The notes beneath the pieces were generated by a model. The model was given only the letters and a program-made list of their open reading frames with translations. It searched no databases and had not been told where the DNA came from. Both the position numbers and the translations under genes were made by a program. From the NCBI RefSeq assembly GCF_007677875.1, contig NZ_VEDO01000013.1:1-64000 (forward strand): a DNA stretch of 64,000 nt, written 5' to 3'. Positions within the stretch are counted from its first letter, which is position 1, and each line of letters begins with the position of its first letter. Positions 7,704-15,904 of the stretch are shown piece after piece. The stretch is from Variovorax boronicumulans. Lineage in GTDB: Bacteria > Pseudomonadota > Gammaproteobacteria > Burkholderiales > Burkholderiaceae_C.

Positions 7704-9287
7704 ATGACGCAGTTGACGCAGTTCACTTCTTACGCAGACGCGCAAGCGCACTGCAGCTCAGAGGCACTTTGGAGTTTGTTTGACGGCGACCGCGAGCGCT
7801 TCAACATCGCGCATGAGTGCATCGACCGGCATGTCGAATCGGGCCGCGATGCGGTGGTGCTCGTCCGTGCGGACGGGCATGACGAGGTCTTGAGCTTCTC
7901 AGCGATCTCGGAAGAGTCGTCGCGCTTCGCGCACTTTCTGATGGGCCGCAATGTGAAGCCTGGCGACCGCGTTGCGGTGATGCTCGAGCCCTCGATGGCG
8001 TTCTACGCTGCCATCTTCGGCGCGATCAAGATGGGCGCCATCGCGGTCCCACTGTTCACGCTGTTCGGCCCTGATGGAGTGAAGCTCAGGGTCGCAGATT
8101 GCAAGCCTCGCATCGTGGTGACCAATTCGGAAAAGGCGCCCGCCGTTCCGGCCCAGGATGGCCTGGACGTCGTCATCGCGGATGCGGCGTTCCTGGCGGA
8201 TTTGCGCGGCTACCCCGGCACGTTCGCGGTGAACACACGCGCAGACGATCTTGCGATCTTCCAGTACACGTCGGGCACGACGCGCGAGCTGCCCGATGCG
8301 GTGAAGCACACCCACCGCGCGCTGGTGACGCTGATGCTGGCGGCCCTCTATGGGACAGGCGTGCGACCGGGCGACCGCTTCATATGCCCGTCCTCGCCGG
8401 CCTGGGGACATGGACTCTGGCACGGAACCCTTGCTCCTCTGGCCATGGGTGTCACCGTGGGCGCCTACGCTGGCAAGTTCAGCGGCGAGCGGCTGCTGCA
8501 AGCGCTCAGCACGCATCGGTTCAACAATCTCTCGGCCGCGGCGACCCACTACCGCATGATGCGCAACTCAGGCGCCGCGGATCGGTACCAGTACGGCCTC
8601 GACAAGCTGTCGTTCACTGGCGAGCCGATCGACAGCGAGACTGCAGCGTTCATCGAGGCGACGTTCGGGCAGAAGGCCTGCAGCATGTATGGCACCACCG
8701 AGATCGGCGTGTGCTTGGTCAGTTACCCCGGAGCGAAGGACTTCCCGGTGAAATCGGGCTCCCTGGGCAAGCCCGTGCCCGGTCTGCGTGTCGAGGTGCA
8801 GGATGCGGATGGCAATGCCTGCGCCCGGGGAGTGACCGGCGAACTGAAGCTCTGGCGCAAAGGCGAATGGATCGCCACCAAGGACCTTGGCCGCGTGGAC
8901 GAGGACGGCTACTTCTGGCACGGTGGCCGCGCCGATGACGTGATCATCTCTGCGGGCTGGACCATCGGCGCCGTCGAGGTCGAGGACGCCATCCTCAAGC
9001 ATCCGGATGTGCAGGAAGCCGCGGCGATCGGCGTGCCCGATGCACTGCGCGGCTTGGTCGTCAAGGCCTTCGTCGTCTCGAACCGGCCGGGCAGCGATGC
9101 CTTCGTCCAGGAGATCCAGGACGGCGTGCGCCAGCGCCTGAGCCAGCACGAGTACCCGCGCCAGGTCGCCTTCGTCGCAGAGCTTCCGAAGACGCCTGCC
9201 GGAAAGATACACCGCAAGAAGCTGCGCGAGCAGGAAGCGGCCAACGCCGAGCTGGCCGAGCAGGCCTCCCTCGCCCCTCAACTCTGA
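7704..9287 (+). CDS. AMP-dependent acyl-CoA synthetase/ligase
   Basis: ANL-superfamily enzyme of 527 aa that would adenylate a carboxylic acid and transfer it to CoA. The phosphate-binding A3 motif reads YTSGTTRELPDAVKH instead of the usual YTSGTTGxPKGVxH, a clear variation. Other motifs are conventional: MYGTTEIG (A5), the DLGRVDEDGYFWHGGRADD region (A7/A8) and PKTPAGKIHRKKLRE near the C-terminus with the catalytic lysine (A10). The ATG is chosen from CGGAGACAAGCAC just upstream. It is first in a run ligase-hydratase-CoA-transferase-Bug receptor. The substrate cannot be read from sequence; an aromatic or short branched acid is plausible given the PaaI thioesterase and IclR neighbours. Confidence 0.85.
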   Translation: MTQLTQFTSYADAQAHCSSEALWSLFDGDRERFNIAHECIDRHVESGRDAVVLVRADGHDEVLSFSAISEESSRFAHFLMGRNVKPGDRVAVMLEPSMAFYAAIFGAIKMGAIAVPLFTLFGPDGVKLRVADCKPRIVVTNSEKAPAVPAQDGLDVVIADAAFLADLRGYPGTFAVNTRADDLAIFQYTSGTTRELPDAVKHTHRALVTLMLAALYGTGVRPGDRFICPSSPAWGHGLWHGTLAPLAMGVTVGAYAGKFSGERLLQALSTHRFNNLSAAATHYRMMRNSGAADRYQYGLDKLSFTGEPIDSETAAFIEATFGQKACSMYGTTEIGVCLVSYPGAKDFPVKSGSLGKPVPGLRVEVQDADGNACARGVTGELKLWRKGEWIATKDLGRVDEDGYFWHGGRADDVIISAGWTIGAVEVEDAILKHPDVQEAAAIGVPDALRGLVVKAFVVSNRPGSDAFVQEIQDGVRQRLSQHEYPRQVAFVAELPKTPAGKIHRKKLREQEAANAELAEQASLAPQL

Positions 9288-9310
9288 ACCGTTTTACCAA
9301 AGGAGACAGC

Positions 9311-10450
9311 ATGTCTACGACCACCGAGCGCACGTTCCCCAAAATCACCGAAGAAGGCCTGGAGGATCTCCGCAAGCGCATCGGCCTGAAGATCGGCGCT
9401 ACCGCCGAGCCCTGGTGCTACGAAGCGACGCGCGACAACATCCGCCACTATGCTCATGGCATCGGCGACGACAACCCACTGTGGTGCGATCCCGAGTACG
9501 CGGCCAAGACCCAGTACGGCGGCATCATCGCTTTGCCGAGCTTCCTGTTCTCGACCAGCCGCATCGTCTCCGGCTACGTCGGCGGCCTGCCTGGCGTGCA
9601 CGCCATGTGGTCCGGTGCCGACTGGCAATGGCACAAGCCCGTCAAGCGCAACGACACGATCTCCACCGAGGCTTACCTCAAGGACCTGGTCGAGCACCAG
9701 ACGCGCTTCGCCGGCCGTGCCGTGCAGCAGATCTACCACGTCGACTTCTTCAACCAAGACGGTGACAAGGTGGCAGAGGCAGACAGCTGGTGCTTCCGAA
9801 CGGAACGCGACCATGCGCGCGAGCAGGGCAGCAAGTACAAGGAAGTGCGCGAGCGCGCTCCCCGCCGCTACTCGCCCGAGGAAATCCAGGAGGCCTACAA
9901 GCTGTACGCCAAAGAGGAAGTCCGGGGAAGCACGCCGCGCTACTGGGAAGACGTGAAGGAAGGCGAGGCGCTTCCGGTCATGTTCAAGGGCCCGATGACG
10001 GTGACCGGCTTCATCGCCTACGCCCAGGGCTGGGGCGGGCTGTACATCCGGGCCAACAAGCTGGCCTGGCGACTGATCGACGCGCATCCGGGCGTGGGCA
10101 TCACCAACCGCTTCGGCATCCCGGACGTGCCCGAGCGCGTGCATTGGGAAGAAGATTTCGCGCTGGAGGTGGGCGCCCCCGGCGCCTACGACTACGGCCC
10201 CGAACGCACCTCCTGGATGACGCACCACCTGACGAACTGGGCGGGTGATGCAGGCTTCCTGCGTCGGTCGAACTGCAAGATCCGTCGGCACAACCCTGAA
10301 GGCGACATGCTCTTCATCAAGGGCATGGTCAAGCGCAAGTTCGTCGAGGACGGCCGCCATCTGGTGGAGATCTCGCAAGAGGCCCACAACCAGGACGACG
10401 AACTCTCCGTGGTCGCCTCTGGCGTCGTCGAGCTGCCCTCGCGCGGCTGA
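9311..10450 (+). CDS. Large MaoC/FAS1-like double-hotdog acyl-CoA hydratase
   Basis: Protein of 379 aa built of two hotdog halves. The N-terminal half carries AHGIGDDNPLWCDPEYA and the YGGIIALPSFL strand, as in FAS1-like dehydratase domains. The C-terminal half starts around YWEDVKEGEALPVMFKGPMT and ends VASGVVELPSRG. The family hydrates or dehydrates enoyl/hydroxyacyl-CoA. It is clearly related to the protein at 25705-26946 (shared patterns GIGDxNPL, PGVH, YDYGPxRxSWM). Start ATG follows AAAGGAGACAGC, 23 bp after the ligase stop, so it is in the same operon and probably acts on the CoA ester the ligase makes. Confidence 0.75.
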   Translation: MSTTTERTFPKITEEGLEDLRKRIGLKIGATAEPWCYEATRDNIRHYAHGIGDDNPLWCDPEYAAKTQYGGIIALPSFLFSTSRIVSGYVGGLPGVHAMWSGADWQWHKPVKRNDTISTEAYLKDLVEHQTRFAGRAVQQIYHVDFFNQDGDKVAEADSWCFRTERDHAREQGSKYKEVRERAPRRYSPEEIQEAYKLYAKEEVRGSTPRYWEDVKEGEALPVMFKGPMTVTGFIAYAQGWGGLYIRANKLAWRLIDAHPGVGITNRFGIPDVPERVHWEEDFALEVGAPGAYDYGPERTSWMTHHLTNWAGDAGFLRRSNCKIRRHNPEGDMLFIKGMVKRKFVEDGRHLVEISQEAHNQDDELSVVASGVVELPSRG

Positions 10451-10550
10451 CATTCAGGCGGCTTGTTTCAAGCCGTCGCCCATTTATCGTCAGGCCCTCG
10501 GCAACCAGCTCGTCAGCCGGTTGGCGGAGCCGTGCTTCCAAGAGACCGCC

Positions 10551-11774
10551 ATGGCACGCACCGAAGAAGTCGGCAATCGTTTCCGAGGGGCACTCGCTGG
10601 CCTGCGTGTCATCGACCTCTCGCGGGTGCTTGCGGGGCCGTTGTGCACTCAGATGCTGTCCGACCACGGCGCGGATGTCGTCAAGATCGAGCCGCCAACC
10701 GGCGATGAGACGCGCGGGCTAGGACCGCCGTTCGACTCGAATGGCGATGCAGCCTACTTCACCGCAGTGAACCGGGGCAAGCGCGGCTTGGCCATGAACC
10801 TGGCCGACCCGGTCGGTCGCGAGACGTTGTTTCGGCTGCTCGAAGATGCGGACGTCCTGGTCGAGAACTTCGTGCCGGGAACGATGGCTCGCTGGGGCCT
10901 GGACTACGAAGCCAGCCTGCAAGCACGCTTTCCGAAGCTGATCTATTGCTCGGTCACGGGCTTTGGTGCAGATGGGCCTCTTGGAGGACTTCCCGGATAC
11001 GACGCCGTCTTGCAGGCGATGTGCGGGCTGATGAGCGTGAACGGGGACGTCGCCTGCGGCCCCACGCGGATGGGCATCCCCATCGTCGACCAACTGACGG
11101 GCTACGTCGCTCTGTCCGGCATCCTGATGGCGTTGCACGATCGCAGCCGCTCCGGGCTCGGTCAGCGTGTGGAGGCCACGCTGTTCGACACGGCCATGAG
11201 CCTTCTTGTGCCCCACGCCGCCAACTGGATGTACTCGGGAACGGCACCCGGCTTGTTGGGTAGCGCCCACCCGAACATCGCACCCTACGACAAATTCGAG
11301 TGCTCCGATGGCTTGGTCTTCCTAGGCATCCTCAACGACCGGCAGTTCTCCAAGTTCTGCGAAAGCGTAGGCATCCCTTCGCTGGCGGTAGACCCACGCT
11401 TCGAGACGAACGCGAATCGTCTCGCGCACCGTGCGGAACTGCGTGCAGCGATCGAAGAAGCCTTGTCGGGTTGGCGCCGAGACGAACTTTGCAGCCGATT
11501 GATGCGGATCGGCGTCCCCATCGGTCCCGTGCACACGGTGCCGCAAGCCTTCGCGCAGCCTCACACGGCCCACAGGGGCATGTTGCTGGAGATTGGCTCG
11601 TACCGCGGCATCGGGCTTCCCGTTGGACTGTCTCGGACACCTGGTTGTCCGCAGGGACGGCCGCCTCGGTTCGGGCAGCACGCCCAGGAGGTTCTGGGCG
11701 AGTGCGGATACGACACCGACCGAGTTCAAGACCTGGTGAAGAAGGGCGTCCTTCATCAGGAACCGCAGGGGTAG
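10551..11774 (+). CDS. Class III (CaiB/BaiF) CoA-transferase
   Basis: Protein of 407 aa. The N-terminal LAGLRVIDLSRVLAGPLCTQ, then SDHGADVVKIEPPTGDETR, is the CoA-binding fold of the family. The catalytic aspartate is expected in PIVDQLTGYVALSG and is present. KRGLAMNLADPVGRE and GLGQRVEATLFDTA are also typical. The frame stays open upstream to 10245, but MARTEEVGNRF at 10551 is the natural start. It moves CoA between organic acids, possibly activating the substrate at no ATP cost alongside the ligase. Gap to the upstream hydratase gene is 100 bp. Confidence 0.85.
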   Translation: MARTEEVGNRFRGALAGLRVIDLSRVLAGPLCTQMLSDHGADVVKIEPPTGDETRGLGPPFDSNGDAAYFTAVNRGKRGLAMNLADPVGRETLFRLLEDADVLVENFVPGTMARWGLDYEASLQARFPKLIYCSVTGFGADGPLGGLPGYDAVLQAMCGLMSVNGDVACGPTRMGIPIVDQLTGYVALSGILMALHDRSRSGLGQRVEATLFDTAMSLLVPHAANWMYSGTAPGLLGSAHPNIAPYDKFECSDGLVFLGILNDRQFSKFCESVGIPSLAVDPRFETNANRLAHRAELRAAIEEALSGWRRDELCSRLMRIGVPIGPVHTVPQAFAQPHTAHRGMLLEIGSYRGIGLPVGLSRTPGCPQGRPPRFGQHAQEVLGECGYDTDRVQDLVKKGVLHQEPQG

Positions 11775-11817
11775 AGACGCTGCACTCTTACCAACACATT
11801 CTGAAGGAGACAATGAG

Positions 11818-12777
11818 ATGAAAATTTCGCGGCTGCTATTTGCGCTGACCGTGATAGTCCTGTGCGGCGCACTCCATGCTTCCGCTTACCCGTCCAAGAC
11901 CATTCGGATCATCGTTCCGTACCAGGCCGGCCAAGGAACGGACGTCGCCACGCGATACATCGCCGACCAGCTGAGCAAATCGCTTGGTCAGGCCGTGATC
12001 GTCGAGAACAAGGCCGGGGCTGGCGGGAACATCGGCGCGGCTGAGGCAGCCCGTGCGTCGGCAGACGGCTACACGTTCGTCATGGGAACCAACGGAACGC
12101 ACGTGCTTAACCAATTCCTGTACCCGTCCATGCCCTACGACACGGAGAAGGACTTTGAGCCGGTTGCGCTCGTCAGCACCTTCCCGATGGTGATCCTCGC
12201 GAACGTCGGTGTCCCTTATCACACCTTTGCCGAGTTCATTGCCGATGCCAGGGCGCGCCCGGATACGGTCAACGTGGCGCTGCCAAGCACCACGGCGCGG
12301 TTGGTCCTGGAGCTTCTGCAGCAACAGAGCGGGGCGCACCTGCGCGCGGTCCCCTACAAGGGCTCCGGCACCTCCATGACCGATCTCATCGGCGGCCAGG
12401 TGCTGGTCGGCATCGACACGGCAAGCGCGGCAAGGCCGTTCGTCTCCAACGGCCGGCTCAAGGCCCTGGCGGTCACCTCCCGCAGCGAGTCGACGCTGCT
12501 TCCCGGTGCCAGAAGCATTGCGTCGTCGGGATTGAACGACTTCGAAGTCCTGGCCTGGAATGCTCTGTACGCCCCGCGTGGAACACCGGTGGCGGTCATC
12601 CAACGGATCAACGCGGAAGTGACCAAGATCCTGGCGCAGCCCGAGACTCAGCGTCGTCTGCTGGAGTTGGGCCACGAGGCTGCCGGTGGTACGCCCGAGC
12701 AGTTGGGCTCATTCGCAGCGGCAGAGCGCAAGAAGTGGGGCGCATTGGTGAAGAGCGTTGGCTTGAAGATCGACTAG
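11818..12777 (+). CDS. Bug/TctC-family periplasmic solute receptor
   Basis: Protein of 319 aa with a Sec signal peptide (LLFALTVIVLCGALHASA, cleavage near residue 23) followed by YPSKTIRIIVPYQAGQGTDV, the standard Bug start. VIVENKAGAGGNIGA and VPYKGSGTSMTDLIGGQV are family signatures for carboxylate binding. Bug receptors bind acidic or amide solutes in the periplasm. No TctA/TctB membrane genes accompany it, which is common for Bug genes. It follows AAGGAGACAATGAG and is the transport/sensing partner of this operon. Confidence 0.88.
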   Translation: MKISRLLFALTVIVLCGALHASAYPSKTIRIIVPYQAGQGTDVATRYIADQLSKSLGQAVIVENKAGAGGNIGAAEAARASADGYTFVMGTNGTHVLNQFLYPSMPYDTEKDFEPVALVSTFPMVILANVGVPYHTFAEFIADARARPDTVNVALPSTTARLVLELLQQQSGAHLRAVPYKGSGTSMTDLIGGQVLVGIDTASAARPFVSNGRLKALAVTSRSESTLLPGARSIASSGLNDFEVLAWNALYAPRGTPVAVIQRINAEVTKILAQPETQRRLLELGHEAAGGTPEQLGSFAAAERKKWGALVKSVGLKID

Positions 12778-12782
12778 GCAGG

Positions 12783-13877
12783 ATGCAGAGCGCACCGGTT
12801 GCGACGCGAACGGGAAACGCGCGGAAACAGACGCCCATGGCCTTTATCCGCGCGATCGTGCATGCGTACACCAAAGCAGGGAAGGACGCGACCCACGCAC
12901 TGCAATCCGGCGGTCTGGAGCGCAGCCAGGTCGACGACCCCACTGGGCGCGTCACGGCCGAACAGATGGAGTCCATCTGCCACTTCGCGATGCGGGAGTT
13001 GGACGATGAGGCGCTCGGCTGGTTCAGCCGTGCGTTGCCCTGGGGAACGAATGGCATGCTCTGCAGAGCGTCGTTGCCGTCGTCAACCCTGGGGGTGGCG
13101 CTGAAACGCTGGTGTCGGCACCACGGTTTGATCGTGGGAGACATCGCCATGCGCATCTCTGTCCGCAACGCATTGGTTACCGTGGAGGTCGAAGAACACA
13201 AGGACCTCGGACAGCAGCGTGAGTTCGCCCTGGTGAGCATGCTGCGGGCCGTTCACGGCGTCGCATGCTGGTTGGTGGACTCGCGCATTGCGCTGCGGGG
13301 CGCGACCTTTCCCTACCCGCCGCCTGAGCACTCGGCGGCCTACAGCGGCATGTTCGGCGCCGGCTTGTGTTTCGATGAGAAGCAGGCGTCCATCCGCTTC
13401 GATGCGCACTGCCTTGGCATGCGGGTCGTTCGGGACGATGCGGATCTTCGCCAGATGCTCAACCGGCCCTTGCCCCTGCTGGTGCACCAGTACCCGCGTG
13501 TGCGGCTGGTTGGGAGGCAAGTCCGCAATCTGCTCAGAGCGCACGCCTCCAAGTCTCTGGCAGCATCAGACCTAGCTTCGAAGTTGAACTTGTCGGTGCG
13601 GAGCCTGCACCGGCACCTTGCGAAGGAGGGCTTCTCTCTTCAAGAGATCAAGAACGATGTGCGCCGAGAGGCCGCGATCGCATCGTTGGCGCACAACGGC
13701 CGGCCGCTGAAGCAGGTTGCGGGTTCGGTCGGGTTTCAGAACGAAGCGAGCTTCAACCGCGCTTTCCGGGAATGGACAGGTCAGACACCGGCGGCCTACC
13801 GGCGTGGGCTTGTTGGAACTGCGGCGGCGCAGGGGCACCGCCATGCTCGGAAGCTTGCCCAGGCAGAACGGCTGTGA
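12783..13877 (+). CDS. AraC-family transcriptional regulator
   Basis: 364 aa from the ATG at 12783, with an N-terminal arabinose-binding-like domain of the OruR/ArgR type (AFIRAIVHAYTKAG start, RGATFPYPPPEH) and a C-terminal double HTH (LAASDLASKLNLSVRSLHRH, then VAGSVGFQNEASFNRAFREW and TGQTPAAYRR). It begins 5 bp after the Bug gene stop, so it is the last gene of the operon. An internal ATG at 12837 matches the usual N-terminus better and is an alternative start. It probably controls the 7.7-13.9 kb operon together with the divergent IclR protein. Confidence 0.82.
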   Translation: MQSAPVATRTGNARKQTPMAFIRAIVHAYTKAGKDATHALQSGGLERSQVDDPTGRVTAEQMESICHFAMRELDDEALGWFSRALPWGTNGMLCRASLPSSTLGVALKRWCRHHGLIVGDIAMRISVRNALVTVEVEEHKDLGQQREFALVSMLRAVHGVACWLVDSRIALRGATFPYPPPEHSAAYSGMFGAGLCFDEKQASIRFDAHCLGMRVVRDDADLRQMLNRPLPLLVHQYPRVRLVGRQVRNLLRAHASKSLAASDLASKLNLSVRSLHRHLAKEGFSLQEIKNDVRREAAIASLAHNGRPLKQVAGSVGFQNEASFNRAFREWTGQTPAAYRRGLVGTAAAQGHRHARKLAQAERL

Positions 13878-13892
13878 GTTGACCGAGCCGAA

Positions 13893-14903
13893 TCACTCCA
13901 GCCGGATGCCCGCGACTTGGATGATGCGCCGCCACTTCGCCATGTCGGTCGCGAGGTAGTCGCGCAGGCCGTCCGGTGTTCCCCCGCCAGGCAGGACACC
14001 GTGCTGCGCAAGACGCTGCCGAACCTCCGGTGTCGCCAGCACCTTGCTCGACTCGCTGTGCAGGCGCGCAATGATGGCCGGCGGTGTTCTCGCCGGCGCG
14101 AACAGCCCGAACCAGGCGGTCACCTCGAAACCAGGCAGGCCCGACTCGTCGATGGTGGCAACCTGGGGCAACTCCGGCACACGGCTGGTCGACGTCACCG
14201 CCAGCGCACGGACCTTGCCGCTCTCGATGTGCGGCAGCGCCGCCGGAATGGTCGAGAAGTAGACCTGTACATGCCCGCCCAGCAGATCGGACAGGGCCGG
14301 GCCGCCGCCCTTGTACGGCACGCTGAGCATGCGGGTGCCGGCCATGTGGTTGAACAGCTCGCCCGCCAGATGCGCCGTGGTGCCGGTGCCCGAGTTGGCG
14401 AAGGTCACCGGTGTTGACGAGGTGTTGGCCAGCTGGCCCAGCTCCTTCACGTTGGTGGCGGCCACCTTCGGGTGCACCACGAGGACCAGTGGCAGCGTTC
14501 CCACCAGCAACACGGGCGCGAGATCCCTGGCCGTGTCGAAGCCGAGCTTGTACAGGCTCGGATTGATGGGGAACGAGGTGATCGGCATCACGAGCGTGTA
14601 GCCGTCCGGCGCGGCATCCACGACGTGCTGGACGCCCAGGTTGCCGGCGCCGCCGGGCCGGTTCTCGACCACCACGGCCTGGCCAAGGGCGCCGCCGAGG
14701 CGGTCGGCCAGCAGCCGCGCCGTGAAGTCGGTGCCGCCGCCCGCTGCGACGGGGACCACGATCCGAATCGGGCGGCTCGGGTAGCTGTCGGCCGCCCAGG
14801 CCGCGCCCGCGGCCGTGCCGAGGGGCGCCAGTGCGTACTGCAGGAATATGCGGCGCGAGGGGAACGGAGGAATGCCGCGCTGGCGGCTTGGGGCTTGCGT
14901 CAT
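13893..14903 (-). CDS. Bug/TctC-family periplasmic receptor with Tat-type signal
   Basis: 336 aa from the ATG at 14903, chosen because CAGGAGACAACC precedes it. The N-terminus has a twin-arginine pattern SRRIFLQ followed by a hydrophobic stretch, then YPSRPIRIVVPVAAGGGTDF. VVVENRPGGAGNLGV and VPYKGGGPALSDLLGGHV are Bug signatures. It is convergent with the AraC gene. The start codon overlaps the stop of the small exported protein upstream by 4 bp. The ligand is unknown, probably a carboxylate. Confidence 0.88.
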   Translation of the reverse strand: MTQAPSRQRGIPPFPSRRIFLQYALAPLGTAAGAAWAADSYPSRPIRIVVPVAAGGGTDFTARLLADRLGGALGQAVVVENRPGGAGNLGVQHVVDAAPDGYTLVMPITSFPINPSLYKLGFDTARDLAPVLLVGTLPLVLVVHPKVAATNVKELGQLANTSSTPVTFANSGTGTTAHLAGELFNHMAGTRMLSVPYKGGGPALSDLLGGHVQVYFSTIPAALPHIESGKVRALAVTSTSRVPELPQVATIDESGLPGFEVTAWFGLFAPARTPPAIIARLHSESSKVLATPEVRQRLAQHGVLPGGGTPDGLRDYLATDMAKWRRIIQVAGIRLE

Positions 14904-15229
14904 GGTTGTCTCCTGATCGCTGGTGGAACTTGGTGTGGTGTTGCCGCTGCCGACGCCGGTACTGCGCGATTGCCCGGCGCGGGTGTGGTGCTGGCGACCC
15001 CGCCTGCGCTGGAAGCCGGCGCGCGCGTGCGTGCGCATTCGATGAGCGCTGCCTGCGGCTGCAGCCAGAGCAGTACCTGGTTCACGACATAGCAGGCGGG
15101 GTCTGCCTGCGCGTGGGCAGGTGCCGTGGCACCGGCCAGCGCCGTGCAGAGCAGGGCCGGCCCGGCGAGGCGCCAGGCGGTGGCCTGCATCGCGCGCATG
15201 CTGCTGATCTGCTTCGTCTCATATGCCAT
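14900..15229 (-). CDS. Small putative exported protein coupled to the Bug gene
   Basis: 109 aa from an ATG at 15229 preceded by a strong TTGGAGGCGAC. Positively charged residues and a hydrophobic run (LAGPALLCTALAGATAPAHA) form a good Sec signal peptide with cleavage near AHA-QAD. The mature part is short, contains a CYVVNQVLLWLQPQ segment with two cysteines in all, and ends in an alanine/proline-rich tail. Its stop overlaps the Bug gene start (ATGA). I do not recognise the family. The signal peptide, ribosome site and coupling support a real gene, but the low-complexity tail leaves doubt. Confidence 0.5.
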   Translation of the reverse strand: MAYETKQISSMRAMQATAWRLAGPALLCTALAGATAPAHAQADPACYVVNQVLLWLQPQAALIECARTRAPASSAGGVASTTPAPGNRAVPASAAATPHQVPPAIRRQP

Positions 15230-15308
15230 GTCGCCTCCAAGTGCCCATGCGGGGGGCATTTCTAAGAGCGGTGTGAAGCGGGATGGGCTGGGTTAACCCC
15301 GGCGCTTT

Positions 15309-15878
15309 TTATGGCTTGAAAGTTCTCTGTGGCGAGGTGTCGGATCGCGGCCGATGCAGGTGTGGCCACAGCCGCGCGACGACCTCGCGCTCGGCACCGT
15401 AGGCGTAGCAGCTGTCCACCTTCGCGCGCCGCTGGGCCTCGCTGTTGGGGCGGTTGATCTCCGCGAGCCGCAGCGGCGCCAGGCCCTGGAACGCGGTCGT
15501 GGCCATCGGTCCCAGCAGCTCCACGATGTGCGTGCACGAGACCGCGCCGCCGAGCAGTTCGCGGACCTGGCGGTTCCAGCCCTTGCGCAGCGACAGGCCG
15601 CGCAGCAGCGCCAATGCCTGTGTCGCCTGCTGGCACACCTCGAACGGTGTGGTTGCCATCGCGGCGAAGGCCTCGTGCACCTGCATGCCCTCGTCGATCA
15701 CCAGGTGCACGCAGATGTCGTGCACCGGCGTGTGCGGCGGCGTGTCGTCCAGTGCCAGTTGCCGGCGGAATGCGTGGCTCTTGGTGTCGACCAGGCGGCC
15801 CACGACCTCGTAGAGGCCATCGCTGCGCTTGTAGAAGCGCAGGTCGATCTGGCGGTGGTGCAGTTCCTCGTGCTGCAT
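15309..15878 (-). CDS. DUF2889 domain protein
   Basis: 189 aa from MQHEELHHRQIDLRFYKRSD, matching DUF2889: FYKRSDGLYEVVGRLVDTKS, then a conserved CTHIVELLGPMATTAFQ with Cys-His. The molecular function of the family is not established; members often lie in CoA-dependent aromatic or acid degradation clusters. The open frame continues far upstream as an antisense shadow of the CoA-transferase, so I set the start at 15878. It lies 26 bp after the CoA-transferase stop and is probably co-transcribed with it. Confidence 0.72.
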   Translation of the reverse strand: MQHEELHHRQIDLRFYKRSDGLYEVVGRLVDTKSHAFRRQLALDDTPPHTPVHDICVHLVIDEGMQVHEAFAAMATTPFEVCQQATQALALLRGLSLRKGWNRQVRELLGGAVSCTHIVELLGPMATTAFQGLAPLRLAEINRPNSEAQRRAKVDSCYAYGAEREVVARLWPHLHRPRSDTSPQRTFKP

Positions 15879-15904
15879 CTGGATGCTTCCGGGGCGCTGC
15901 GGCG

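Noticed and set aside
10245-10550. N-terminal extension of the class III CoA-transferase
   Set aside because: The frame is open but overlaps the hydratase gene and lacks family similarity; the ATG at 10551 gives the standard N-terminus.
15288-15305. GGGTTAACCC palindrome followed by TTTTT
   Set aside because: The T-run is on the strand opposite to the flanking minus-strand genes' direction of termination and the stem is short, so I do not call a terminator.
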